Origin: JBAXPW01 sp037132015
GTDB lineage: Bacteria > Patescibacteriota > Microgenomatia > UBA1406 > GWC2-37-13
NCBI GenBank assembly: GCA_037132015.1
Contig: JBAXPW010000034.1
Span: 1-12,986 of the forward strand
DNA: 12,986 nt
Direction of reading: 5' to 3'
The notes beneath the pieces are model-generated. The model worked only from the letters and a program-made list of their open reading frames with translations, had not been told where the DNA came from and made no database searches. Made by a program: the position numbers and the translations under genes. Positions 5,881-12,885 of the stretch are shown here, piece by piece. Position 1 is the stretch's first letter. Each line of letters opens with the position of its first letter.

Positions 5881-7677
5881 TCAGTTCCTTATATACAACA
5901 ATTCAACTGCTGGATTTTTATTTAAATATATTATTGATACTTGACTTTCACTTTTCTTATTACTGAAAGGAGCAATTTCAACACAAAGATTATCTTCTGT
6001 TACTTTTAATGGAGAAAATTTTTGAGTCAAAATACGTCTGCTCTGAATTTCTGCTTGATCAAAATAATCATATCGTAATAATCTAGAACAATCAGCAGAC
6101 TTTATACGGAATACATATGGAATGGTCACAGATTTTGATTTTGGAACAGCTGCCATCTGAATCGCCCCAATTTTCTCTCCTTTTTTAACAGACATTTTTA
6201 ATACAATACCTGATTCTATTTCTTTATGATTTTCAACATACCCTAACGAAACCTCTTTGTTTAATCGAGTTTCTAGCTCTCTATCATTTTCAAATGTTTC
6301 TGAATAATTATAATACCTCGAATAAAATGTAAATACTAATAAACTGATTACAACTATTCCGGTTAACGTGATACAAAGATACTTAAAATATTCCTTTCTC
6401 AACATAACTCGTACAGCTACTATGAAAAAAATAAAGAACAAAAATAATGTATGAAAATATCGTCCCTGTACCCCAATAACTCTATCATAGCCCATTGGCG
6501 AGTATATTGTGTACATCGCAATAAAAACTAGTACATAGGTCCCTATGAGTATCCCCAGTAGGATCAACGTTCGAAAATACCCAAATCCAACATACTCTTT
6601 TTCTAATCTTTTATCTTGCAATAATTCATAGATTACTATCGCACCAATAGAAGCAACTATAAGATATACACCTTGATATACATATATACCTGAAAAATCA
6701 AAAGCAGCAATAAATCCACGAATATATTCTGTATGATACAAAATATGTGTGTGAATCAATACTTGAATAAATCTAAATATATCCGAAAAAATAATGTTAG
6801 ACTGAATTGAAGGATTGATAAATGATGCTAAACTATACTGTCCATATCCTCTAATCAACATAATCGAATATGTTAAAAATATTCCAACAATACCTATTGT
6901 AAATGTGCTTTTCTTCATCACATGAATACGTATGCGTTTCTGCGGATAAAGAAATATCAATAATAGAAAAAGATAATATCCCGGTTTCGTAGTTATAAAA
7001 ATCAAAATAGAAAGACAAAAAATCACATATTGTGAAAATTTTACTTTTTCTTGAGACCATGCAGATGTAAATAAAGAAAATATAAGCAAAATAAGACTAA
7101 TGTGCATGACATCATAGCTATATATCGTAACTTGATATAGCACCATCGGAATACTCACAAAAAATAAAAGGAGATTGTGAAATTGTTTTGGAGCAATCCG
7201 CAATGACAACCAAAAGATGCCTAAAAAAAAGATAAAACCTGATATTCGACCAAAATAAAATGCAACTATCGCATTATTGAACGGATAGCTAAAAAATACT
7301 CCTATTGCATTTGGTATATATGGTATAAAACTCAAACTACACCATTCATAAAAACGGACATCAGCTCCCTCAGTTATCGGATTATTTGTTGAAATAATCA
7401 ATTTCCAAGGAAATTTAGCAGAATATTCATTATAAATAGGTAAATTAAAAGTAGATGTTAATTTTGCCAATCCACTTGGAATGGAAAAATAACCAGATAC
7501 CATATTTTCCTTACAAAATAGCTGACCACGTGATACTGAGATACTTCTATAAAAGTGAGTCGATTCATCAGATTTCGAAAATGGGGGAGGTAAAAATATA
7601 AAAAAGATACCTATCAATATAAGATATATGAAAATAATTAGTTTTAATGATATATGGAATTTATTTATATTTAACAT
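5881..7677 (-). CDS. DUF2142-type polytopic membrane protein (GT-C-like), paralog 2
   Basis: This 598-residue membrane protein is a diverged paralog of the 3835-5616 product. TM1 (about 12-30) leads into PPPFSKSDE (30-38) with H41, so the usual PDE is SDE but both acidic residues remain. C55 and C113 lie in the first exterior loop, VQGRYF is at 403-408, and the C-terminal soluble domain carries C530 and C565, the same 35-residue spacing as in paralog 1. I chose the ATG at 7677 because MLNINKFHIS aligns with MSHIKKFHIS of the paralog. A longer reading from the GTG at 7716 only adds thirteen residues encoded by repeat module B. Its position just below a DPM1-like GT2 gene fits a role in using a polyprenyl-phosphate sugar outside the membrane, which is inference. 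The stop is TGA. Confidence 0.84.
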   Translation of the reverse strand: MLNINKFHISLKLIIFIYLILIGIFFIFLPPPFSKSDESTHFYRSISVSRGQLFCKENMVSGYFSIPSGLAKLTSTFNLPIYNEYSAKFPWKLIISTNNPITEGADVRFYEWCSLSFIPYIPNAIGVFFSYPFNNAIVAFYFGRISGFIFFLGIFWLSLRIAPKQFHNLLLFFVSIPMVLYQVTIYSYDVMHISLILLIFSLFTSAWSQEKVKFSQYVIFCLSILIFITTKPGYYLFLLLIFLYPQKRIRIHVMKKSTFTIGIVGIFLTYSIMLIRGYGQYSLASFINPSIQSNIIFSDIFRFIQVLIHTHILYHTEYIRGFIAAFDFSGIYVYQGVYLIVASIGAIVIYELLQDKRLEKEYVGFGYFRTLILLGILIGTYVLVFIAMYTIYSPMGYDRVIGVQGRYFHTLFLFFIFFIVAVRVMLRKEYFKYLCITLTGIVVISLLVFTFYSRYYNYSETFENDRELETRLNKEVSLGYVENHKEIESGIVLKMSVKKGEKIGAIQMAAVPKSKSVTIPYVFRIKSADCSRLLRYDYFDQAEIQSRRILTQKFSPLKVTEDNLCVEIAPFSNKKSESQVSIIYLNKNPAVELLYIRN

Positions 7678-7756
7678 ATGTTTTAGAAATGGATCCTGAA
7701 TCCCTACGTTCCTCACCCTATTCGGGTGTAAACAGGGTAAACAAGTTCAGGATGAC
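7674..7756 (-). repeat. Intergenic repeat module B, copy 2, abutting the start codon of DUF2142 paralog 2
   Basis: The 83 bp match 5613-5696 with two substitutions and one indel. In this copy the ends form an 8-bp inverted repeat, ATCCTGAA (7693-7700) and TTCAGGAT (7746-7753), like a very small non-coding mobile element. In gene orientation it ends CTAAAACAT directly before the ATG, and it is in frame with the gene, which creates a spurious N-terminal extension. Confidence 0.85.
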
Positions 7757-7827
7757 CCGCCAATTCGGCGGGCAAGCGCCTTCCGACTTTAGACTTTAGA
7801 CTCTCGACTTTATAACTTTATGAACTC
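7754..7827 (-). repeat. Intergenic repeat module A, variant copy with heptamer tandem
   Basis: CCCGCC-AATTC-GGCGGG corresponds to the second hairpin of the 3597 copy. It is followed by four tandem heptamers at 7785-7812 (GACTTTA, GACTTTA, GACTCTC, GACTTTA) and then the TAACTTTATGAACTC tail seen in the other copies. The stop codon and last codons of the GT2 gene lie within this tail. Confidence 0.7.
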
Positions 7828-8538
7828 TTTCGCCCTTCTCCCCATTATTTTGAGTAAAGTTTCACTCATACGTTTTGCATCGCGAATAATTTTAATATCA
7901 GAAACTTCTTTACCATATCTTGCGGGAATAGCAACATCAACTACTTTTGCATTTATCATAGATAATTCACCTAGTACCGATAATTCAAATTCAAATCCTG
8001 TTCCAATATTTTGTTTATTCAATTTATTATATGAAGAAACTTTGAGGGCTGTATAACCATTCAAAGGATCTGAAATCGACCAGTAGCCAATCGTAATCTT
8101 AAATACGTATGATGCAATAATGTTGCCAATTTTACGAATAAAAGGCATATATTTTAATTCTTTTTTATGATCTAGTCTATTTCCCTTTGCATAGTCGTTA
8201 CCATCGAGTATCGAATCAAGCAATCTATACATTTGTGTTTGATCCATTTGATCATCCCCAGCAATTACTACCAAGATGTCAGCTCCTTGACTGATATTAT
8301 ATTTATGAGCATCTATTATAGAACCACCAATTCCTGTATTTTTTTTATGGGTGATAAGGTGAAGTCGAGACTCATTTTTTTGAAGAATTTTTACTACATT
8401 AGAAGTATTATCTAAACTTTTATCATCAACAACTGTGATGAAATCAACATATTTTTCTACTGATTTGATGGTATTAATTATAAGTTCCTCTTCATTATGA
8501 GCAGGTATTGACAATCCAATTTTAAGTCCTTTATACAT
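7810..8538 (-). CDS. GT2 family glycosyltransferase, polyprenyl-phosphate sugar synthase (DPM1)-like
   Basis: This is a 242-residue GT-A fold enzyme without a C-terminal membrane segment. SIPAHNEEE (10-18), VVDDKSLDNT (36-45), NTGIGG (67-72) and the metal-binding GDDQMD (94-99) are the standard GT2/DPM1 motifs, followed by DPLNGYTALK (an acceptor-region motif of this group). Such enzymes commonly load a sugar on polyprenyl phosphate. The DUF2142 gene that follows would be a plausible user, but that link is inferred. I chose the ATG at 8538, which places the first beta strand at residue 6 and is preceded by AAGAGGT with very short spacing. A TTG at 8589 would add 17 residues overlapping the acyltransferase gene. 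The final residues KEFIKL and the TAA stop are encoded by the tail of repeat module A. Confidence 0.85.
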   Translation of the reverse strand: MYKGLKIGLSIPAHNEEELIINTIKSVEKYVDFITVVDDKSLDNTSNVVKILQKNESRLHLITHKKNTGIGGSIIDAHKYNISQGADILVVIAGDDQMDQTQMYRLLDSILDGNDYAKGNRLDHKKELKYMPFIRKIGNIIASYVFKITIGYWSISDPLNGYTALKVSSYNKLNKQNIGTGFEFELSVLGELSMINAKVVDVAIPARYGKEVSDIKIIRDAKRMSETLLKIMGRRAKEFIKL

Positions 8539-8554
8539 ACCTCTTAATCCGTAA

Positions 8555-9052
8555 TTATTTAATAATTTCTTTCGCTGGATTTCCAACAACTACCATATAG
8601 TCCGATACTGACTTAGTAACCACTGATCCAGCTCCAATCATAACAAATCGGCCAACAATGATTCCAGGGAGAATAATTGCTCCTGCCCCAATTGATGCTC
8701 CATATTGTATTATTGTTTTTCCTTCAATCCAATCCTCATCTGTTTTGAGAGATCCATCTGTATTGATCGCTCGAGGAGTTTTATCATTTGTGATTACTAC
8801 ATGAGGACCAATAAACACACCTTCCTCAATTGTAGCTCCATGATAAATACATGCATAATTTTGTATCTTACAGTTTTTCCCAATCTTAACATTCGAATCA
8901 ATATACACACCTTTTCCAATAATTGTGTTTTCTCCAATTGACGCTCCTTTTCGAATATGTGCTTGATGCCATATCTTTACGTTATCTTCAATTACTACTT
9001 CTTCTTCAACATCTGCAGTTTCATGAATAAAAATCTTATTGTTTTGCATCAT
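8555..9052 (-). CDS. wbpD: UDP-2-acetamido-3-amino-2,3-dideoxyglucuronate N-acetyltransferase, WbpD-like
   Basis: This 165-residue hexapeptide-repeat acetyltransferase would use acetyl-CoA to acetylate the 3-amino group of UDP-GlcNAc3NA, giving UDP-2,3-diacetamido-2,3-dideoxyglucuronate. Repeats cover nearly the whole chain, from IHETADVEEEVVIEDNV onward. The insertion VVITNDKTPRAIN followed by DGSLKTDEDW is the signature I associate with the WbpD/WlbB group, and the chain ends with the usual VVGNPAKEI. It overlaps the upstream dehydrogenase gene by 17 bp. Two adjacent ATG codons (9052 and 9049) could start it. Gene order aminotransferase-dehydrogenase-acetyltransferase supports the assignment better than the sequence alone, since hexapeptide acetyltransferases are hard to separate by substrate. 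Confidence 0.85.
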   Translation of the reverse strand: MMQNNKIFIHETADVEEEVVIEDNVKIWHQAHIRKGASIGENTIIGKGVYIDSNVKIGKNCKIQNYACIYHGATIEEGVFIGPHVVITNDKTPRAINTDGSLKTDEDWIEGKTIIQYGASIGAGAIILPGIIVGRFVMIGAGSVVTKSVSDYMVVVGNPAKEIIK

Positions 9053-10010
9053 ATGCTTTTATCACAATTTCCAATGAAGCAACTGCTGATTGTAATCCCG
9101 CATCAACTTTTTCCCCATTTTGTACCTGTTTAAGAAAATCTATCAGTTCTTCACGAAGTGGTTCTTTTTTTGTGATGAATATCTCCTTTTTTGGAATATC
9201 AGATAATGATACTAATTTCAAAAAGTCTCCATCAGTGTTAAGTTGTATATGTCTATTATAAAGCGTTACTTGTTGTGAAATGTAATCAACCTCAGCAAAT
9301 CCTTTGGTACCTGAAACATATAATTTTCGTATCTTTATTGGAGTAATCCAGTTAGCTAAAATAACTCCCAGTTGTGAGAGATATTTTAACGTTATTGCGA
9401 CAGAATCTGATTTTGTATGTTCAAAAAAACGTTGGTCATCAACATTATAACTCACGGGATATGTGTCGAGTAAATAATTAAAAATATCGATATCATGAAT
9501 ACCAAGATCTAAACCAACATTCGAACCTCGAGTTGATGGAGGAGAAATGCCCATTCTCATCGCGTGTAGGTTAAGAATTGTGCCAAGCTTATCTTCTTCT
9601 ATCAATTGTTTTAATTTTTGTACACAGGGATTATATCGTTCTATATGACCAATTTTTAATAACACATTGTTATCTTGGGAAACTGTAACCAGTTCATGTG
9701 CAGATTGAATAGTATCTGAAATTGGTTTTTCTAATAACACAGGAATCTTTTTCTTCAAGCAATCTATAGCGACTTGTGCATGAAACGGAGTTGGAACCAC
9801 TACGCTAAGAGCATCAATTGATTCTTTTTCAATCATTTCTTTATAATCTTCATATACCCGTACTTTATATTTTGATGAAATTTCTTTTCGTAATATCGGA
9901 TTTATCTCTGCAACAGCTATAAATTGTGAAATTTCAGAATACACTCGTGCATGAAATGCACCCATGTTGCCTGCACCAATCAACGCTGTTTTTAATTGTA
10001 ACAATTTCAT
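9036..10010 (-). CDS. wbpB: Gfo/Idh/MocA oxidoreductase, UDP-N-acetylglucosaminuronate 3-dehydrogenase, WbpB-like
   Basis: This 324-residue NAD(P)-dependent dehydrogenase has the N-terminal Rossmann loop GAGNMG (12-17) with H20, the family motif EKP (94-96) whose lysine is catalytic, GHIERYNP (121-128), and DLGIHDID (168-175) with the active-site H172. In the WbpB reaction it oxidises the 3-hydroxyl of UDP-GlcNAcA to a 3-keto sugar, the substrate of the adjacent aminotransferase. Its ATG overlaps the aminotransferase stop (ATGA), and its own end overlaps the acetyltransferase gene by 17 bp, so the three are probably translated together. Other sugar or inositol dehydrogenases share the fold; the assignment rests on GHIERYNP and the gene trio. 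The WbpA 6-dehydrogenase needed upstream in the pathway is not in the window. Confidence 0.85.
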   Translation of the reverse strand: MKLLQLKTALIGAGNMGAFHARVYSEISQFIAVAEINPILRKEISSKYKVRVYEDYKEMIEKESIDALSVVVPTPFHAQVAIDCLKKKIPVLLEKPISDTIQSAHELVTVSQDNNVLLKIGHIERYNPCVQKLKQLIEEDKLGTILNLHAMRMGISPPSTRGSNVGLDLGIHDIDIFNYLLDTYPVSYNVDDQRFFEHTKSDSVAITLKYLSQLGVILANWITPIKIRKLYVSGTKGFAEVDYISQQVTLYNRHIQLNTDGDFLKLVSLSDIPKKEIFITKKEPLREELIDFLKQVQNGEKVDAGLQSAVASLEIVIKAYDAKQ

Positions 10011-11110
10011 GAGATATCTCGAATTGAATGAATAATATATTCTATTTCTGAGTCTGTAAGTGATGGATACATTGGCAATGAAAGAACTTGATTTACCACT
10101 TTTTCAGTTGCAGAACATTCAATTTTTTTATATTGTGAAAGGTGAGCCACTTCATACAATGGCTGAGGATAATATATGGCAGTAGATATGCTTTTACTTT
10201 GTAAATACTCTTTTAACTCGTCCCTACTTTTTGAAAAATCTTCAGTAACTTTGATTGTATATTGATGAAACACATGAGATATGTTTTCGTATTCTTTGGG
10301 AAGCTCCAATCCTATTATTCCTGCTAATCCTTTTGAGTAAGTGTGTGCAATCGACTTTCTTCGTTCTGTTATTTCATCAACATGTTTAAGTTGTTCTAAT
10401 GCGATCACTGCCTGAATATCTGTCATACGATAGTTATATCCAAGCCCGTTATAAACATATCGTGTTCCTTGTGGTTGCCCATGTTGACGAAATTGTTGAG
10501 CTCGAATAAAAAAATCTTCATTCTTTGTGGTAACCATTCCGCCTTCTCCACACATGATGTTTTTTGTTGCATAGAATGAGAATGATGCAATGTCACCAAT
10601 TGACCCACTTGGTTCTTTTTTATATTCTGCATTTATAGACTGGGCACTATCTTCAACTATAAATAATTTATGCGCATTAGCAATGTTTTTCAGTTCGTCA
10701 TATTGTGCCATCTGACCATAGAGATTTACAACTAAAATAGCTTTTGTTTTTTTTGTTATTACTCTTTCTACAGACTGAGGATCAAGAATATATGTTTGAG
10801 GATCGATATCTGCAAAGATTGGAATTGCTCCACACATAAGAATGGCGTTTGCTGTTGCTATAAATGTGAGAGGACTTGTAATAACTTCATCACCTTTTTT
10901 TATCCCTATTGCATGTAAAGCAGTATGTAGTGCTGATGTACCATTAGTTGTTGCAACTGCGTATGGAACTCGAGTAAGAACAGACATATGTTCTTCAAGA
11001 AGTTTAACCTTTGAACCTTGCGTAATATGCCCTGTTCGCATCACTTCAACAACTGATTGTATCTCTTCTTCAGATATTTGAATTTTTACTTGGGGAATTG
11101 ATTGACTCAT
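10007..11110 (-). CDS. wbpE: DegT/DnrJ/EryC1/StrS aminotransferase, WbpE-like
   Basis: This 367-residue PLP aminotransferase would convert UDP-3-keto-GlcNAcA to UDP-GlcNAc3NA with glutamate as donor. NGTSA (56-60) binds the cofactor phosphate, TSPLTFIATANA (78-89) is the usual substrate-entry stretch, D154 in VEDSAQ contacts the pyridine ring, and K183 in SFYATKNIMCGEGG forms the Schiff base. GYNYRMTDIQA further on is the dimer-contact motif of the family. It starts one base after the GT2 stop (TAA-T-ATG) and ends in an ATGA overlap with the dehydrogenase. It differs clearly from the VioA-like aminotransferase at 1296-2381, so the locus makes two different amino sugars. 3-keto-6-deoxyhexose aminotransferases (FdtB/QdtB) are an alternative, less likely next to WbpB and WbpD relatives. 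Confidence 0.87.
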   Translation of the reverse strand: MSQSIPQVKIQISEEEIQSVVEVMRTGHITQGSKVKLLEEHMSVLTRVPYAVATTNGTSALHTALHAIGIKKGDEVITSPLTFIATANAILMCGAIPIFADIDPQTYILDPQSVERVITKKTKAILVVNLYGQMAQYDELKNIANAHKLFIVEDSAQSINAEYKKEPSGSIGDIASFSFYATKNIMCGEGGMVTTKNEDFFIRAQQFRQHGQPQGTRYVYNGLGYNYRMTDIQAVIALEQLKHVDEITERRKSIAHTYSKGLAGIIGLELPKEYENISHVFHQYTIKVTEDFSKSRDELKEYLQSKSISTAIYYPQPLYEVAHLSQYKKIECSATEKVVNQVLSLPMYPSLTDSEIEYIIHSIRDIS

Positions 11111-11111
11111 A

Positions 11112-11828
11112 TTAGTGTTTTATATTATATTTGATAATATACCATAATGCACGGATACCGTCGATCAATTGTATTTTTTTTCCTTCTTCATAGGTTCTGC
11201 CATTGTATGAAATTCCTACTTCAAAAATTCTCAACTTTTTTTTCTTTGCAAGAAGTGCGGTGATTTCAGGTTCAAATCCAAAATCATTACTTTGGAGAAG
11301 GGGAGCAAGTGAGCGGATAAGATCGCCACGAAAGGCTTTAAATCCTGTCTCCATATCTGTTAAATTAAGACCAGTGAATATATTTGAGATTGTTGTGAGA
11401 GTTCGGTTTGCAATATAATGAGAAAAATACAACACTCTATGAGGTTTTGCTGAACCAAATCTACTTCCATATACGGCATCTGCTTGTAAATGAATGAGCG
11501 GTTCAAGTAAAATATCATATTCTTGTGGATCATACTCCAAATCAGCATCCTGAATGATCACATAATCACCTTTAGATTTTATTATTCCTAATTTTAATGA
11601 AGCTCCTTTTCCTTTATTTTTTTTATGACAAAGTATACTGATGTGTAATGAAGGATATTTTTTTTGCAATTGCTTCAAGATCTGGGGGGTTGTATCCGTT
11701 GAACCATCATCAATACAAATGACTTCACAAATATTTTTTAGTGATCGAGATGTGGTGATACGCTTGAATAACAATTCCAATGAAAACTTTTCATTAAAAC
11801 AAGGTATGACAATGGTGATAGAGATCAT
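11112..11828 (-). CDS. GT2 family glycosyltransferase, DPM1-like polyprenyl-phosphate sugar synthase
   Basis: This 238-residue enzyme has the GT-A motifs VIPCFNE (7-13), DDGSTD (40-45), NKGKGASLK (71-79) and QDADLEYDP (93-101, the DXD metal site). These are followed by GSRFGS, NRTLTTISN and TDMETGFKAFR, all typical of the dolichol/polyprenyl-phosphate mannose synthase group. No C-terminal membrane helices follow, so it is a soluble or peripheral enzyme of the catalytic-domain-only type. Its ATG overlaps the Gmd stop by four bases (ATGA) and the WbpE-like gene begins one base after its TAA, so it is embedded in a coupled operon. Likely role: transfer of a sugar from a nucleotide to polyprenyl phosphate for use outside the membrane. 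The sugar is unknown. Confidence 0.88.
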   Translation of the reverse strand: MISITIVIPCFNEKFSLELLFKRITTSRSLKNICEVICIDDGSTDTTPQILKQLQKKYPSLHISILCHKKNKGKGASLKLGIIKSKGDYVIIQDADLEYDPQEYDILLEPLIHLQADAVYGSRFGSAKPHRVLYFSHYIANRTLTTISNIFTGLNLTDMETGFKAFRGDLIRSLAPLLQSNDFGFEPEITALLAKKKKLRIFEVGISYNGRTYEEGKKIQLIDGIRALWYIIKYNIKH

Positions 11829-12808
11829 TTTGCTTTTACTTTGTATCGTGCAATATCTGCCTCGACCATATTTGCGACAAGATCATCAAAACTCAGCTTT
11901 GGTGCCCATCCTAATATTTTTTTTGCTTTATCAGGTCGTCCTTGTAAATGTTGTACTTCTGCAGGTCTTTTATATCGTGGATCAATCACGACATAATCTT
12001 CCCAATTTTTTATTCCTGCGACTAGAAATGCTTTTTCTACAAATTCTTGAACTGTGTGCGTATCACCTGTTGCAACAACATAATCATCAGCTTTTTCTTG
12101 TTGAAGCATTAAGTACATCGCTTCTACATAATCTCCTGCAAATCCCCAATCACGTTTTGGATCGAGCGATCCTAAGTGAATATCTTTTGCAAGTCCCATT
12201 TTAATTTTTGCCACGCCGTCTGTGATTTTTCGTGTTACAAATTGAATGCCACGAAGAGGGGATTCATGATTAAATAAAATGCCGTTACATGCAAAAATTC
12301 CATATGACTCTCGGAAATTTACCGTCATCCAATACGCATATACTTTAGAAACACCGTAGGGACTTCGTGGATGAAAATTGGTGTTTTCATCTTGAAAGCC
12401 ATTATCACTATTTGATCCAAACATCTCGGAAGTAGATGCTTGATAAAATTTGGTTGTAGGACTAAAAAATTTAATTGAATTTAACATGTATAAAACACCG
12501 AGAGCATTTATCTCTGTTGTGAGTTTGGCTTGATCCCAAGAAGCTCCAACAAACGATTGAGCTGCGAGATTATAAATTTCATCAGGTCGAATATTTTTTA
12601 CTAGATTGATTAACGATGCTTCATCATTCAGATCTGCTTCTACGAAATCTATTTCATGATTGATTCCTAAATAATGTAAGTTGTCAAAATTTGGATTGGA
12701 GTAACGACGTATCATTCCGTACACTTTATATCCTTTTTCGAGTAACAATTTTGCTAAATAGGGACCATCTTGACCTAAAATTCCCGTGACTAAGGCTGTT
12801 TTTTTCAT
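11825..12808 (-). CDS. gmd: GDP-mannose 4,6-dehydratase
   Basis: This extended SDR enzyme of 327 aa converts GDP-D-mannose to GDP-4-keto-6-deoxy-D-mannose, precursor of GDP-rhamnose, GDP-fucose, perosamine and related sugars. The NADP loop TGILGQDG is at 8-15, followed by the Gmd-specific GMIRR (31-35). The catalytic set is T126 and E128 in STSEMFG with Y151 and K155 in SPYGVSK. The Gmd hallmark FNHESP is present but continues LRG instead of the common RRG. LDPKRDWGFAGDYVEAM and QGRPDKAKKILGW are also standard for the family. It is the first gene of the coupled run and has a leader of only a few dozen bases, with no Shine-Dalgarno sequence. No reductase (Rmd, Fcl) or aminotransferase clearly specific for its product is present. 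Confidence 0.92.
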   Translation of the reverse strand: MKKTALVTGILGQDGPYLAKLLLEKGYKVYGMIRRYSNPNFDNLHYLGINHEIDFVEADLNDEASLINLVKNIRPDEIYNLAAQSFVGASWDQAKLTTEINALGVLYMLNSIKFFSPTTKFYQASTSEMFGSNSDNGFQDENTNFHPRSPYGVSKVYAYWMTVNFRESYGIFACNGILFNHESPLRGIQFVTRKITDGVAKIKMGLAKDIHLGSLDPKRDWGFAGDYVEAMYLMLQQEKADDYVVATGDTHTVQEFVEKAFLVAGIKNWEDYVVIDPRYKRPAEVQHLQGRPDKAKKILGWAPKLSFDDLVANMVEADIARYKVKAK

Positions 12809-12830
12809 ACCAATATTTTTTCAATAACTA

Positions 12831-12862
12831 ATTATAATCAGTTCAATTTTACCACATCTCAA
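12831..12862 (-). promoter_or_regulatory. Possible promoter for the gmd operon
   Basis: A perfect TATAAT lies at 12836-12831 on the minus strand, 22 bp above the gmd ATG, which would give a leader of about 15-20 nt. The best -35-like hexamer is TTGAGA (12862-12857), but the 20-bp spacing is longer than optimal. A TG two bases rather than one base before the -10 hexamer is close to an extended -10. The position between a repeat module and the first gene of the run is sensible for a promoter. Confidence 0.42.
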
Positions 12863-12885
12863 ACTATATTTCAAAAGAGGAGAAG

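Noticed and set aside
7678..7716. N-terminal extension MRNVGIQDPFLKH of DUF2142 paralog 2
   Set aside because: It is encoded by repeat module B. The paralog has the same module out of frame, and both proteins align from the ATG at 7677 or 5616.
8539..8589. 17-residue N-terminal extension of the GT2 gene from a TTG
   Set aside because: It overlaps the acyltransferase gene by 35 bp, precedes the expected first strand of the GT-A fold, and a nearer ATG has a purine-rich leader.
11641..12204. A 187-codon plus-strand reading frame antisense to gmd and the GT2 gene
   Set aside because: Both opposing genes have complete, motif-rich proteins and coupled ends; the antisense protein has low complexity and no recognisable domain.
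5881..12808. Genetic code with UGA as glycine
   Set aside because: TGA ends Gmd, the WbpE-like gene and DUF2142 paralog 2 at the expected family lengths, and no in-frame TGA interrupts the conserved genes.
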